From: Betaproteobacteria bacterium
GTDB lineage: Bacteria; Pseudomonadota; Gammaproteobacteria; Burkholderiales; Rhodocyclaceae
Direction of reading: 5' to 3'
DNA: 64,000 nucleotides
NCBI GenBank assembly: GCA_028065725.1
Contig: JAPTVL010000173.1
Span: 186,001 to 250,000, forward strand
Both the position numbers and the translations under genes were made by a program. Positions 8,809 through 16,848 of this stretch are shown piece after piece. Numbering within the stretch: the first letter of the stretch is position 1; the number at the start of each line of letters is the position of its first letter. Under the pieces are notes generated by a model that saw only the letters and a list, made by a program, of their open reading frames with translations, was not told the DNA's origin and did no database searches.

Positions 8809-9876
8809 ATGTCAGCCCAATGTGAAGTCACCGCCAAGCAAGCTGCCGGCGCCCCTATGTCCACCTTCGAACGCTACCTGACGGTCTGGGTCTTCCTTTG
8901 CATCGTGATCGGCATCGCGCTCGGCCAGTGGCTGCCGGCGCCCTTCCAGATGCTGGGCCGCATGGAACTGGCGCGAGTCAATCTGCCGGTCGGCCTGCTG
9001 ATCTGGATCATGATCATCCCGATGCTGGTCAAGGTGGATTTCGGCGCGTTGCACGAAGTCCGCAACCATGTCAAAGGCATCGGCGTGACGCTGTTCGTGA
9101 ACTGGCTGGTCAAGCCTTTCTCGATGGCTCTGCTGGCCTGGCTGTTCATCCGCAACCTGTTCGCGCCCATGTTGCCGGCCGACCAGCTCGACAGCTACAT
9201 CGCCGGCCTGATCCTGCTCGCCGCCGCGCCCTGCACCGCCATGGTCTTCGTCTGGAGCCGGCTGACCAGGGGCGATCCGCTGTTCACGCTGTCGCAGGTG
9301 GCCTTGAACGACAGCATCATGATCGTCGCCTTCGCTCCGCTGGTGGCCTTCCTGCTCGGCATCTCGGCCATCACCGTGCCCTGGGACACGCTGTTCACCT
9401 CGGTGGTGCTCTACATCGTGATTCCGGTAATCCTGGCCCAGCTCTGGCGCAAGTCGCTGCTGGCCAAAGGGCAGGAACATTTTGATCAAACCATGGAAAA
9501 AATCGGCCCCTGGTCGATCGGTGCGCTGCTGGCCACACTCGTGCTGCTGTTCGCCTTCCAGGGCCGGGCCATCATCGAGCAGCCGCTGATCATTGCGCTG
9601 CTCGCGGTGCCGATCCTGATCCAGGTTTTCTTCAACGCAGGCTTGGCCTACTGGCTCAACCGCGCGGTGGGCGAGAAGCACAATGTCGCCTGCCCCTCGG
9701 CGCTGATCGGCGCCAGCAATTTCTTCGAACTCGCGGTGGCTGCCGCGATTTCCCTGTTTGGTTTCGAGTCCGGCGCCGCGCTGGCCACCGTGGTCGGCGT
9801 GCTGATCGAGGTGCCGGTGATGCTGCTGGTGGTCAAGGTGGTCAATTCCAGCAAGGAGTGGTACGAACATGGCTGA
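8809..9876 (+). CDS. acr3: Acr3-family arsenite efflux transporter
   Basis: 355 aa with ten predicted helices. Acr3 signatures are present: the start of the membrane domain (MSTFERYLTVWVF), the conserved cysteine in LAAAPCTAMVFVWS, and the C-terminal GASNFFELAVAAAISLFG. It exports arsenite produced by ArsC. ATG 8809 lies 4 bp after the arsC stop; an internal ATG at 8857 is an alternative start. The end overlaps the next gene. Confidence 0.94.
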   Translation: MSAQCEVTAKQAAGAPMSTFERYLTVWVFLCIVIGIALGQWLPAPFQMLGRMELARVNLPVGLLIWIMIIPMLVKVDFGALHEVRNHVKGIGVTLFVNWLVKPFSMALLAWLFIRNLFAPMLPADQLDSYIAGLILLAAAPCTAMVFVWSRLTRGDPLFTLSQVALNDSIMIVAFAPLVAFLLGISAITVPWDTLFTSVVLYIVIPVILAQLWRKSLLAKGQEHFDQTMEKIGPWSIGALLATLVLLFAFQGRAIIEQPLIIALLAVPILIQVFFNAGLAYWLNRAVGEKHNVACPSALIGASNFFELAVAAAISLFGFESGAALATVVGVLIEVPVMLLVVKVVNSSKEWYEHG

Positions 9877-10084
9877 CATCGTTCTCGAATCGACCCTGAC
9901 CTGTCCGCACTGCGGCCATGTCAAAACCGAAACCATGCCCACCGACGCCTGCCAGTGGTTCTACGAATGCGAAGGCTGCCACGTGCTGCTCAAGCCCAAA
10001 CCCGGCGACTGCTGCGTGTTCTGTTCCTACGGCACCGTGCCCTGCCCGCCGATACAGGAGCATGGCAAGGGACACTGCTGCTGA
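9869..10084 (+). CDS. GDCCVxC-type small cysteine-rich protein
   Basis: 71 aa overlapping the acr3 stop by 8 bp. It contains CPHCG, CEGC, GDCCVFCSYG and a terminal HCC, with about ten cysteines in all, matching the small GDCCVxC family often found beside metalloid or mercury resistance genes. The paired cysteine knuckles suggest soft-metal binding. No enzymatic activity is known to me. Confidence 0.85.
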   Translation: MADIVLESTLTCPHCGHVKTETMPTDACQWFYECEGCHVLLKPKPGDCCVFCSYGTVPCPPIQEHGKGHCC

Positions 10085-10102
10085 CTACCACCGGAGCGGC
10101 CA

Positions 10103-10127
10103 TCGCCGTCCCGCCGGCGCCGACTTT
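10103..10127 (-). repeat. dispersed repeat, copy R4
   Basis: Intergenic copy close to consensus. Its last T bases are followed 3 bp later by AGGAG, so it forms the 5' leader just ahead of the ribosome site of the osmC-like gene. Confidence 0.8.
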
Positions 10128-10141
10128 CAAAGGAGCAACTC

Positions 10142-10594
10142 ATGAGCGACACCCAGCAATTCTCTTTCACCCTCGAACAGCAGGAAGACTTCGCCTTCCT
10201 GATCCGCTTCGACCAGGACATCCCGCCGTTGCTGACCGACGAGCCGCCGCCGCTGGGCAAGGGTGCCGGGCCCAATCCCTCGCGTCTGCTTGCCGCCGGC
10301 ATCGCCAACTGCCTTTCGGCCAGCCTGCTGTTCGCGCTGCGCAAGTTCAAGAACAATCCCGGCCCGATCACCACGGTGGTCACCGCGCACATGGAGCGCA
10401 ACGAGGAAAAGCGCCTGCGCGTCGGCAGCGTCGATGTGATGATTCAGGTCGACTCGCCGGCCGACAGCCTCGAACATCTGGATCGCGTGCTCGACCAGTT
10501 TGAGGATTTCTGCGTCGTCACGCAAAGCGTGCGTAGCGGCTTTCCGGTGTCGGTCACGGTGCGCGATGGTGCCGGCAGGGTCATCAAGGGCTGA
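10142..10594 (+). CDS. OsmC-family protein
   Basis: 150 aa with ribosome site AAAGGAG and ATG 10142. The OsmC fold is supported by GPNPSRLLAAGIANCLSAS, with the first reactive cysteine, and by FEDFCVVTQSVRSG, with the second. Members reduce organic hydroperoxides or act as thiol-handling proteins. Its position in the ars operon suggests protection against thiol or oxidative damage, which is inference. Confidence 0.88.
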   Translation: MSDTQQFSFTLEQQEDFAFLIRFDQDIPPLLTDEPPPLGKGAGPNPSRLLAAGIANCLSASLLFALRKFKNNPGPITTVVTAHMERNEEKRLRVGSVDVMIQVDSPADSLEHLDRVLDQFEDFCVVTQSVRSGFPVSVTVRDGAGRVIKG

Positions 10595-10623
10595 TGGCGC
10601 AAGGATTGTTCGAAAGGATGGCA

Positions 10624-11367
10624 ATGAACAGGATTTTCGGATTTGGCGAAACCGTCGCCGGCTACGACGTGCCGGTACTCAACGAGCGCGAGGTGCGGGC
10701 CGCCGCCGGCATCCTCTTGGTCTTTGCCATGATGACCTTCGCCAACGCGTGGTTCATGGGCAACTTCCGCCCGACCAAAATTTTCGTGATCGCCTTCCTG
10801 ATCGACTTCACGATCCGCCTCTTCATCAACCCGAAGTACTCGCCGAGCATGATCGCCGGGCGCTTCGCGGTCAGCAAGCAGACGCCGGAATGGACCGGCG
10901 CACCGCAGAAGCGCTTTGCCTGGGCGATCGGCTGGGGGCTGGCGTTAACCATGCTCTGGCTGATCGTGATCCAGAACGTGATCGGGCCGATCAACATGCT
11001 GGTCTGCGCCACCTGCCTGACGCTGATGTTCTTCGAAAGCGCCTTCGGCATCTGCCTCGGCTGCAAGATCTACAACGCCTTGCCGAATCGCCAGGCGCAG
11101 CACTGCGCCGGCGGTACATGTGACATCGGCGAAGCCTTCACGCCCCACGCCAGTCAAAGAGTCGGCGCCGGCGGCACGGCGATTGTGTTGTTGTTCCTCG
11201 TGCTGGTCGGCGTCGTCGGTCAGCGCGGCTTTCCTGCTGCGGACGCGAGCGTGACCGCTGCCCCGCCAGCGGCGGCCGTTGCCGGCGACGACCGCTGCAC
11301 GCCGCCGGCCTTTGCCGTGGCCATGGGCCACGCCGAAAAGTGGAAGCTGCACAACAACTGCAAATAG
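10624..11367 (+). CDS. DUF4395 membrane protein
   Basis: 247 aa from ATG 10624, preceded by GAAAGGATGG; upstream starts at 10594 or 10618 are possible but lack a site. It has DUF4395 features: PVLNEREVRAAAG, paired helices, and CATCLTLMFFESAFGICLGCKIY with closely spaced cysteines. After the normal domain end there is an extra membrane helix and a tail (DDRCTPP to LHNNC), joined by residues encoded by a dispersed repeat (SQRVGAGGTA). It is the last gene of the ars operon. Confidence 0.85.
   Translation: MNRIFGFGETVAGYDVPVLNEREVRAAAGILLVFAMMTFANAWFMGNFRPTKIFVIAFLIDFTIRLFINPKYSPSMIAGRFAVSKQTPEWTGAPQKRFAWAIGWGLALTMLWLIVIQNVIGPINMLVCATCLTLMFFESAFGICLGCKIYNALPNRQAQHCAGGTCDIGEAFTPHASQRVGAGGTAIVLLFLVLVGVVGQRGFPAADASVTAAPPAAAVAGDDRCTPPAFAVAMGHAEKWKLHNNCK
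11158..11182 (+). repeat. dispersed repeat, copy R5
   Basis: Perfect-core plus copy within the DUF4395 gene, at the junction between the conserved domain and an extra C-terminal helix. It is translated RVGAGGTA. Confidence 0.8.
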
Positions 11368-11519
11368 CGGGGCGCGCGAATTTGTAGGTGGTTTGGGTCA
11401 CTGTTCCCGAAAGTTGGCAATGCGCAGAACTCCCGTCACCGGCCCGTTATGGTTTTGGCGTCCTGCAGCACGAATCCTGTCGATTGCTGCGGCGTACCAA
11501 TTCTGATACACTTCGTGAC

Positions 11520-12113
11520 ATGGAACGGCAACCCATTCTTGATGTTCGATTCTTGCTGACGGAGGGCGGCACCGAACCAGTTCGCGATTGGCTGCGAACG
11601 CTTTCCGCGCCTGATCGGAAATTGATCGGTGGGGACATCAAGACGGTGCAGTTCGGCTGGCCTCTCGGCATGCCCTTGGTCGATCACCTCGGCGGCGACA
11701 TCTGGGAAGTGCGGTCGAGGCTGGATACTCGAATCGCGCGAACGCTGTTTGCGACCGAAGGCAGCACGATGATTCTGCTGCACGCCTTCATCAAGAAGCA
11801 GCAAAAGACGCCCAAGCCCGATCTGGACCTGGCAAGAGAAAGACTGAAACAGCTTAGGGTCTGTTCACAACCATGCGCCGGTGGCGCCGGGATCAAATTG
11901 GGATGCGATGCAAGGCGCGGCGACGCCGCGATGTTGATACCTCGCCAGGAGCCGCAACGCCGCAGCGCGCCCAATTTGACCCGGCCCTTCGGGTTGAGGC
12001 CAGACGCGGCGTCTGCGGCGTTGTCGGACTTGGCAAGGGATTACCCTTGCCAGCGTCCTCCGCCTTGCATCCATCCGCGTCTGGCCTCAACGCCATCCGC
12101 CGCATGGTTGTGA
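11520..12113 (+). CDS. HigB/RelE-like (Gp49 type) toxin with C-terminus replaced by an inserted element
   Basis: The first 113 residues match phage-derived Gp49-like/HigB toxins: VRDWLRTLS, GDIWEVRSRLDTRIARTLFATEG, and the closing FIKKQQKTPKPDLDLARERLKQL. The frame then runs into a 265-bp mobile element and gains 84 foreign residues before stopping at 12113. Removing the element and one TA restores the ending LRRRK followed by TGA, overlapping the antitoxin ATG, which gives an ordinary 116-aa toxin. Whether the extended protein is still active is unknown. Confidence 0.8.
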   Translation: MERQPILDVRFLLTEGGTEPVRDWLRTLSAPDRKLIGGDIKTVQFGWPLGMPLVDHLGGDIWEVRSRLDTRIARTLFATEGSTMILLHAFIKKQQKTPKPDLDLARERLKQLRVCSQPCAGGAGIKLGCDARRGDAAMLIPRQEPQRRSAPNLTRPFGLRPDAASAALSDLARDYPCQRPPPCIHPRLASTPSAAWL

Positions 12114-12123
12114 ACAGACCCTA
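11855..12123. mobile_element. 265-bp MITE-like palindromic element with TA target duplication
   Basis: Perfect 21-bp terminal inverted repeats begin GGGTCTGTTCACAACC at 11857-11877 and are mirrored at 12101-12121. TA flanks each end (11855-11856, 12122-12123). There is no transposase. The interior is full of further inverted repeats, for example CAAATTGGG/CCCAATTTG and TTGAGGCCAGACGCGG/CCGCGTCTGGCCTCAA, so the element can fold into a large multi-stem structure. A TA duplication fits mobilisation in trans by an IS630/Tc1- or IS5-type transposase. The insertion sits at the toxin-antitoxin junction. Confidence 0.85.
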
Positions 12124-12133
12124 GGAGGCGGAA

Positions 12134-12421
12134 ATGAAGAATCCCCATGTCGGCAGCAACTTTGACGATTTTCTCGCGGACGAGGCCATGCTCGAAGAAG
12201 CGACGGCCGTCGCCGTGAAGCGCGTCATTGCCTGGCAAATCGAGCAGGAGATGACTGCGCAGAAACTCACGAAGACGGCCATGGCCAGGAAAATGCATAC
12301 CAGCCGTGCGGCACTAAATCGTTTGCTGGACGAGACCGACACCAGCCTGACGCTGACAACGCTGGCCAGCGCGGCGGCGGCACTGGGTCGGCAGGTCAGG
12401 TTCGAGTTATGCCCCGCCTGA
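12134..12421 (+). CDS. HigA/XRE-type antitoxin
   Basis: 95 aa with ribosome site AGGAGG at 12123-12128. The C-terminal helix-turn-helix TKTAMARKMHTSRAALNRLL and following LTTLASAAAALGRQVRFEL are typical of antitoxins paired with Gp49-like toxins. It probably neutralises the toxin and represses their promoter. The element inserted upstream now separates it from the toxin by 20 bp instead of the original 4-bp overlap. Confidence 0.85.
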   Translation: MKNPHVGSNFDDFLADEAMLEEATAVAVKRVIAWQIEQEMTAQKLTKTAMARKMHTSRAALNRLLDETDTSLTLTTLASAAAALGRQVRFELCPA

Positions 12422-12574
12422 GTTGAATTGGCATCGCGATTGCCGATCGCGCCGCCCGACCCGCGGCAAGCAAGTCGTCATATCGTGACCGCTCGCTGAG
12501 AAGGTATTGCAGACTCAGGCACGTTTGCTGTTTTGTCGGCGCCGACGCCCGGCATTTTCGGCGACAATGCCGGC

Positions 12575-15436
12575 ATGACACCCGCACAGTTCGTCGCCCT
12601 CTGGCAAAACAATCCGCTGTCCGAGCGCGCCGGGGCGCAGGGCCACTTCGACGATTTGTGCGAGCTGCTCGACGTGGACAAGCCGCGCGATCCGGACCAC
12701 TACTGTTTCGAGCGCGGCGCCGGCAAGGCCAGCGGTGGCGAGGGTTGGGCCGACGTCTGGAAGCGTGGCCACTTTGGCTGGGAGAACAAGCGCCCGGGGC
12801 GCGACCTGCGCGCCGCGCTGAAGCAGCTCACCGACTACGCGCTGGAGCTGGAGAACCCGCCACTGCTGGTGGTCAGCGACCGCGAGATCATCGAGATCCA
12901 CACCGCCTTCACCGGCTATCCCGACCAGCCGCGCCGCATCGCCATCGCCGACATCGGCACGCCGGAAAACCTGCAAACCCTGCGCTGGGTGTTCACCGAG
13001 CCGGAGAAGTTGCGTCCGGTCAAATCGCTCGCCGCGATTACCGAAGAAGCCGCCGGCCAGTTCGGCGCATTGGCCGAGACCTTGCGCCGCCGCGGGCTGG
13101 ACGCGCAGCCCGTCGCCCACTTCCTGATCCAGTGCCTGTTCTGCATGTTCGCCGAGGACGAGGGCCTGTTGCCGCGTGGCATTTTTACCGGCCTGCTGGC
13201 CAAGGCCGCCGACGATCCGGCGCGCGCGGCGAACCGGCTCACCGCCTTGTTCAGCGCCATGCAAAACGGCGGCGACTACGGCGACGACACCATCGCCTGG
13301 TTCAACGGCGGGTTGTTCAGCACCATCGCCGTGCCGCCGCTGGAACGCGCCGAGCTGGCCGCCCTGCAGCGCGCCGCCGACATGGACTGGCGCAACATCG
13401 ATCCGTCGATTTTCGGCACCCTGTTCGAGCGCGGCCTGAATCCGTCCAAGCGTTCGCAGCTCGGCGCGCACTACACCGACCCGGCCACCATCATGCGGCT
13501 GATCGATCCGGTGATCGCGCGTCCGCTGACCGCCGAATGGGAAGCTGCCAAGTCCGCCATCGTCAAGACTCTGAAGAAATCGAAAAAGCAGAACGACAAG
13601 GCGTACAAGGATGCCGCCGCGCTGTTCCACGGCCACCTCGAACGCCTGCGCAATTACCGCGTGCTCGACGCCGCCTGTGGCAGCGGAAATTTCCTCTACC
13701 TCGCGCTGAAGTCGCTGAAGGACCTGGAGCGCCGCGCCAACACCGAAGCCGAGGCGCTGGGCCTGCAGCGCCAGGTCAGCATCGAGGTTTCGCCCGCCAA
13801 CGTGCTGGGCATCGAGCTCGACGCCTATGCCGCCGAACTGGCGCGCGTCACGGTCTGGATCGGCGAGATTCAATGGATGCTGCGCAACGGCTATCCGGTC
13901 TCGGCGCAACCGATACTGAAACCGCTCGACACCATTGAGCATCGCGATGCGTTGATAAGAGTCGGCGCTGACGAGACGGCGAAATGCGCGGCGACCGAAG
14001 CGGAGTGGCCGGCCTGCGATGCAATAGTTGGCAATCCGCCCTTCCTCGGCGACAAGGTGATGCGCAGTCAACTTGGGGCCGACTACACCGATACGCTACG
14101 CAAGTGCTATGAAGGCCGCGTGCCGGGCGGCGCCGATCTGGTCACCTACTGGTTCGAGAAAGCGCGGGCGCAGATCGCGGCAGGGAAGTGCAGTGCGACA
14201 GGACTCGTCGCCACCAACTCGATCCGCGGCGGCGCGAACCGCAAGGTGCTGGAGCGTATCGTCGACAGCGGCAGAATCTTTGAGGCGTGGGCCGACGAGG
14301 ACTGGATCAACGAGGGCGCGGCGGTTCGCGTATCGCTGGTTTGCTTTGGAGCACCGGATGCTTCTATGGGCATGCTCGACGGTCAAGCCGCGTCGGCAAT
14401 TTATGCGGATCTGACAGCCGGTGACGGACTGAATCTGTCGGCGGCGAAGCCCTTGCCTGAGAATGCGGGAGCGGCTTATCTCGGCATTCAGAAAACCGGC
14501 CCGTTCGACATTCCAGGCGACGATGCACGTGAGTGGCTATCGTTGCCGAACCCGCATGGCCGTCCGAATGCCGATGTGGTAAAGCCTTGGTTCAATGGCC
14601 TCGACATCACGCGCCGCAACCGCGACTACTGGATCATCGATTTCGGAACGGACATGCCGGAGGCGAGCGCCTGCCTGTATGAGGCGCCGTTCAACTATGC
14701 GCGGGAACATATAAGGCCGACTCGTTTAGGTAATCGAGTAGCGGACACCAGTGAATCTTGGTGGCTTTTTCATAGACCACGCCCAGCGATGCGCCGTGCC
14801 ACTTCCAACATGTCACGCTTCATCGTCACGCCCGAGGTATCCAAGCACCGCGTCTTCGCATGGATGTCGCCGCCCATAGTTCCGGACAAGAATCTGACGG
14901 CCATCGCCCGCTCTGACGACGTCACCTTCGGCATCCTGCATTCGCGCTTCCACGAGCTCTGGTCGCTGCGGCTCGGCACCTCGCTCGAAGACCGCCCGCG
15001 CTACACGCCCACCACCACCTTCGAGACCTTCCCTTTTCCCGCCGGCCTCACGCCGCGCGACACGGCACGCGGGTCGCCGACCGGTCCGGCGGCCGAGGCC
15101 ATTGCCGCCGTCGCCCAGCGCCTCAACGAACTGCGCGAAAACTGGCTCAACCCGCCCGAGTGGGTGGAGCGCATTCCCGAGGTGGTTCCCGGCTATCCCG
15201 AGCGCATCGTCGCCAAGCCCGGCCACGAGGCCGAACTCAAGAAGCGCACCCTGACCAATCTCTACAACGCGCGTCCGGCCTGGCTCGACAACGCGCATAA
15301 GGTGCTCGATGCGGCGGTCGCCGCCGCCTACGGCTGGGCCGACTACACGCCGCAGATGCCCGACGAGGAAATCCTGCGCCGGCTTCTTGCTCTAAACTTG
15401 GAGCGTGCCGCCCGTTCCAAAGGAGAAAACCCATGA
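12575..15436 (+). CDS. MmeI-family (type IIL) restriction-modification enzyme
   Basis: 953 aa from ATG 12575; a TTG at 12533 is less likely. The nuclease site Asp60-X9-Glu70-X-Lys72 (GWADVWKRGHFGWENK) has the spacing of MmeI. A helical spacer follows, then an adenine methylase: GAHYTDPATIMRLIDP, motif I LDAACGSGNF near residue 363, and motif IV NPPF near 485. A target-recognition region lies after residue 600. Such single-chain enzymes methylate one strand of their site and cut about 20 bp away. A repeat copy (VGADETAK) sits just before motif IV. All key residues look intact. Confidence 0.9.
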   Translation: MTPAQFVALWQNNPLSERAGAQGHFDDLCELLDVDKPRDPDHYCFERGAGKASGGEGWADVWKRGHFGWENKRPGRDLRAALKQLTDYALELENPPLLVVSDREIIEIHTAFTGYPDQPRRIAIADIGTPENLQTLRWVFTEPEKLRPVKSLAAITEEAAGQFGALAETLRRRGLDAQPVAHFLIQCLFCMFAEDEGLLPRGIFTGLLAKAADDPARAANRLTALFSAMQNGGDYGDDTIAWFNGGLFSTIAVPPLERAELAALQRAADMDWRNIDPSIFGTLFERGLNPSKRSQLGAHYTDPATIMRLIDPVIARPLTAEWEAAKSAIVKTLKKSKKQNDKAYKDAAALFHGHLERLRNYRVLDAACGSGNFLYLALKSLKDLERRANTEAEALGLQRQVSIEVSPANVLGIELDAYAAELARVTVWIGEIQWMLRNGYPVSAQPILKPLDTIEHRDALIRVGADETAKCAATEAEWPACDAIVGNPPFLGDKVMRSQLGADYTDTLRKCYEGRVPGGADLVTYWFEKARAQIAAGKCSATGLVATNSIRGGANRKVLERIVDSGRIFEAWADEDWINEGAAVRVSLVCFGAPDASMGMLDGQAASAIYADLTAGDGLNLSAAKPLPENAGAAYLGIQKTGPFDIPGDDAREWLSLPNPHGRPNADVVKPWFNGLDITRRNRDYWIIDFGTDMPEASACLYEAPFNYAREHIRPTRLGNRVADTSESWWLFHRPRPAMRRATSNMSRFIVTPEVSKHRVFAWMSPPIVPDKNLTAIARSDDVTFGILHSRFHELWSLRLGTSLEDRPRYTPTTTFETFPFPAGLTPRDTARGSPTGPAAEAIAAVAQRLNELRENWLNPPEWVERIPEVVPGYPERIVAKPGHEAELKKRTLTNLYNARPAWLDNAHKVLDAAVAAAYGWADYTPQMPDEEILRRLLALNLERAARSKGENP
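13958..13982 (+). repeat. dispersed repeat, copy R6
   Basis: Plus copy (GTCGGCGCTGACGAGACGGC) within the methylase domain of the MmeI-like gene, about 25 codons before NPPF. The reading frame stays open through it. Confidence 0.65.
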
Positions 15437-15633
15437 CCATCGCCGAACAAATTGCCCGTATCGCAGGCACCTTGCCCGAATCGCTGGCAAGGGAGGCACT
15501 GGATTTCGTCCGCTTCCTGCAGGCGCGCGAACGCGGTGAGTTCGCTGACTGGCAGCAGGCACAGACGGTTTCGCTTGCGCATGTGTGGGACAACGCCGAC
15601 GACGAGGCCTGGAATGACGTTCCGCTCAGGTGA
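15433..15633 (+). CDS. small antitoxin-like protein (DUF2281 type) coupled to the restriction gene
   Basis: 66 aa. Its ATG overlaps the stop of the MmeI-like gene (ATGA), so translation is coupled. The N-terminal pattern TIAEQIARIAGTLPESLAREALDFVRFLQ resembles DUF2281-type antitoxins. Its end overlaps the MazF-like gene that follows by 20 bp, the usual antitoxin-first order. Confidence 0.75.
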   Translation: MTIAEQIARIAGTLPESLAREALDFVRFLQARERGEFADWQQAQTVSLAHVWDNADDEAWNDVPLR

Positions 15634-16000
15634 CATCGTTCTGGTGCCGTTTCCCTTCACCGACCTTTCCAGCGCGAAGCGTCGTCCCGCCCTGCTGTTG
15701 CGCAACCTGGGCGAATTCGGGGACTGGCTCTGCCTGCCGGTGACGACACGGGCCGCCCATCGGGAAAGCCTGCCGCTGCGGGATGAGGATTTTGCCGACG
15801 GTGCCTTGGCCCTTTCAAGCTGGGTCCGGCTCGACCGGCCAACGCTGCTCAGCGAGTCGATCATGCTGGGCCGCGCCGCCACCCTGAAACCCGCCACGGT
15901 GGCTGGCATCCACCTTTCGCTGTGCCGCGCGCTGGGCTGCGGGCAACATGCGGTCATGGAAGCCGGGGCGGATGCTTACGAAAAGGCCGCCGGCCAATAG
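15614..16000 (+). CDS. MazF/PemK-like toxin
   Basis: 128 aa. The start MTFRSGDIVLVPFPFTD and RRPALLL motif are the hallmark of the MazF/PemK endoribonuclease fold, and the following LCLPVTTR and SWVRLDRP strands agree. The ATG lies inside the antitoxin-like gene. With that partner it forms a toxin-antitoxin pair translationally linked to the restriction enzyme. Its target sequence cannot be inferred. Confidence 0.85.
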   Translation: MTFRSGDIVLVPFPFTDLSSAKRRPALLLRNLGEFGDWLCLPVTTRAAHRESLPLRDEDFADGALALSSWVRLDRPTLLSESIMLGRAATLKPATVAGIHLSLCRALGCGQHAVMEAGADAYEKAAGQ

Positions 16001-16020
16001 TGGCGCGCTGCCTCGTCCTG

Positions 16021-16045
16021 TCGCCGTCCCGCCGGCGCCGACTTT
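16021..16045 (-). repeat. dispersed repeat, copy R7
   Basis: Consensus-quality minus copy in the 121-bp gap between the MazF-like toxin and the next antitoxin gene, 25 bp before an operator-like palindrome. Confidence 0.8.
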
Positions 16046-16070
16046 TGCTGCCAGGGCAGGATGACGTGAC

Positions 16071-16088
16071 GTAGCACCGATGTGCTAC
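16071..16088. promoter_or_regulatory. perfect inverted repeat, probable antitoxin operator
   Basis: GTAGCAC and GTGCTAC separated by CGAT, located 33 bp upstream of the ribbon-helix-helix antitoxin start. Such antitoxins bind short palindromes at their own promoter. Confidence 0.65.
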
Positions 16089-16121
16089 AGTGAGCGGGTG
16101 TCTCAAGCTTTGGAGAAAACC

Positions 16122-16406
16122 ATGTCCACGACCACCATACGCATGCCGGATGACCTGAAGGCCCGCGTCGCGGCGGCGGCGAAACGTTCCGCCACAAGCA
16201 CGCACGGCTTCATTCTCGAGGCCATTGCGGAAAAGGCGGCGCAAGAGGAGCTGCGCGCCGATTTCGACGCGGTCGCGGAGGATCGCTATGCCAATATCGT
16301 TGCCACCGGAAAGACCATTCCGTGGCAGGAAATGCGTGGCTATCTGGAGGAGCGACTTGCCGGCAAGGCCGCAAAGCGCCCGGCAGCGCGAAAATTGTCG
16401 CGCTGA
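16122..16406 (+). CDS. ribbon-helix-helix (CopG/ParD-like) antitoxin
   Basis: 94 aa from ATG 16122 with GGAGAAAACC upstream. The N-terminal TTTIRMPDDLKARVAAAAKRSATSTHGFILEAIAEKA is a classical ribbon-helix-helix DNA-binding fold. The C-terminal half (WQEMRGYLEERLAGK) is the toxin-binding tail. It pairs with the ParE-like toxin 2 bp downstream and probably autoregulates through the palindrome at 16071. Confidence 0.9.
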   Translation: MSTTTIRMPDDLKARVAAAAKRSATSTHGFILEAIAEKAAQEELRADFDAVAEDRYANIVATGKTIPWQEMRGYLEERLAGKAAKRPAARKLSR

Positions 16407-16408
16407 CC

Positions 16409-16720
16409 ATGTCAGGCATCGAATTGGCAGCGGAGATCGGGGACGATTTCGATCGCATCCTCGATCACCTTACTCAATATCAGGTTGAAAATCCCGGGCT
16501 GCGCATCCGGGAGATCATCGAGGCGCTCAACGTGCTGGAGCACAACCCCCTGATTGGTCGTCCCGTCAATAACGACAAGCGGGAGCTGGTGATCGGGCGT
16601 CGCGCGCACGGCTATGTGGCCCTGTACCGTTACGTTGCCAAGATCGATACCGTGTTTGTTCTTGCCGTGCGTAGCCAGCGCGAAGCAGGCTACGCCGAGC
16701 GCGGTGGCCAACGGCCATAA
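16409..16720 (+). CDS. ParE/RelE-like toxin
   Basis: 103 aa from ATG 16409, directly after the antitoxin stop. The sequence GDDFDRILDHLTQYQ, HNPLIGRPVNNDKRELVIGRRAHGYVALYRY and FVLAVRSQREAGY matches the ParE fold, whose characterised members poison DNA gyrase. It is the second gene of the third toxin-antitoxin pair in this 5-kb stretch. Confidence 0.9.
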   Translation: MSGIELAAEIGDDFDRILDHLTQYQVENPGLRIREIIEALNVLEHNPLIGRPVNNDKRELVIGRRAHGYVALYRYVAKIDTVFVLAVRSQREAGYAERGGQRP

Positions 16721-16782
16721 AGGGCGCCCATTTTTCTTGCTGACACGCTCCCGGGAGTGATTTGGCGAGAGCCGAACCTCGA

Positions 16783-16807
16783 ACGCCGTGCCGCCGGCGC
16801 CGACTTT
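16783..16807 (-). repeat. dispersed repeat, copy R8
   Basis: Consensus-quality copy in the 128-bp space between the convergent parE-like gene and the ribbon-helix-helix regulator gene. Confidence 0.8.
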
Positions 16808-16848
16808 CGTCTGCGTGATTCCCGTCCCGCCGCGGCCGGCGTGCCGCG

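Noticed and set aside
12533..12560. GTCGGCGCCGAC upstream of the restriction gene
   Set aside because: Palindromic core only, without the second half of the repeat; could be a degenerate copy but not counted.
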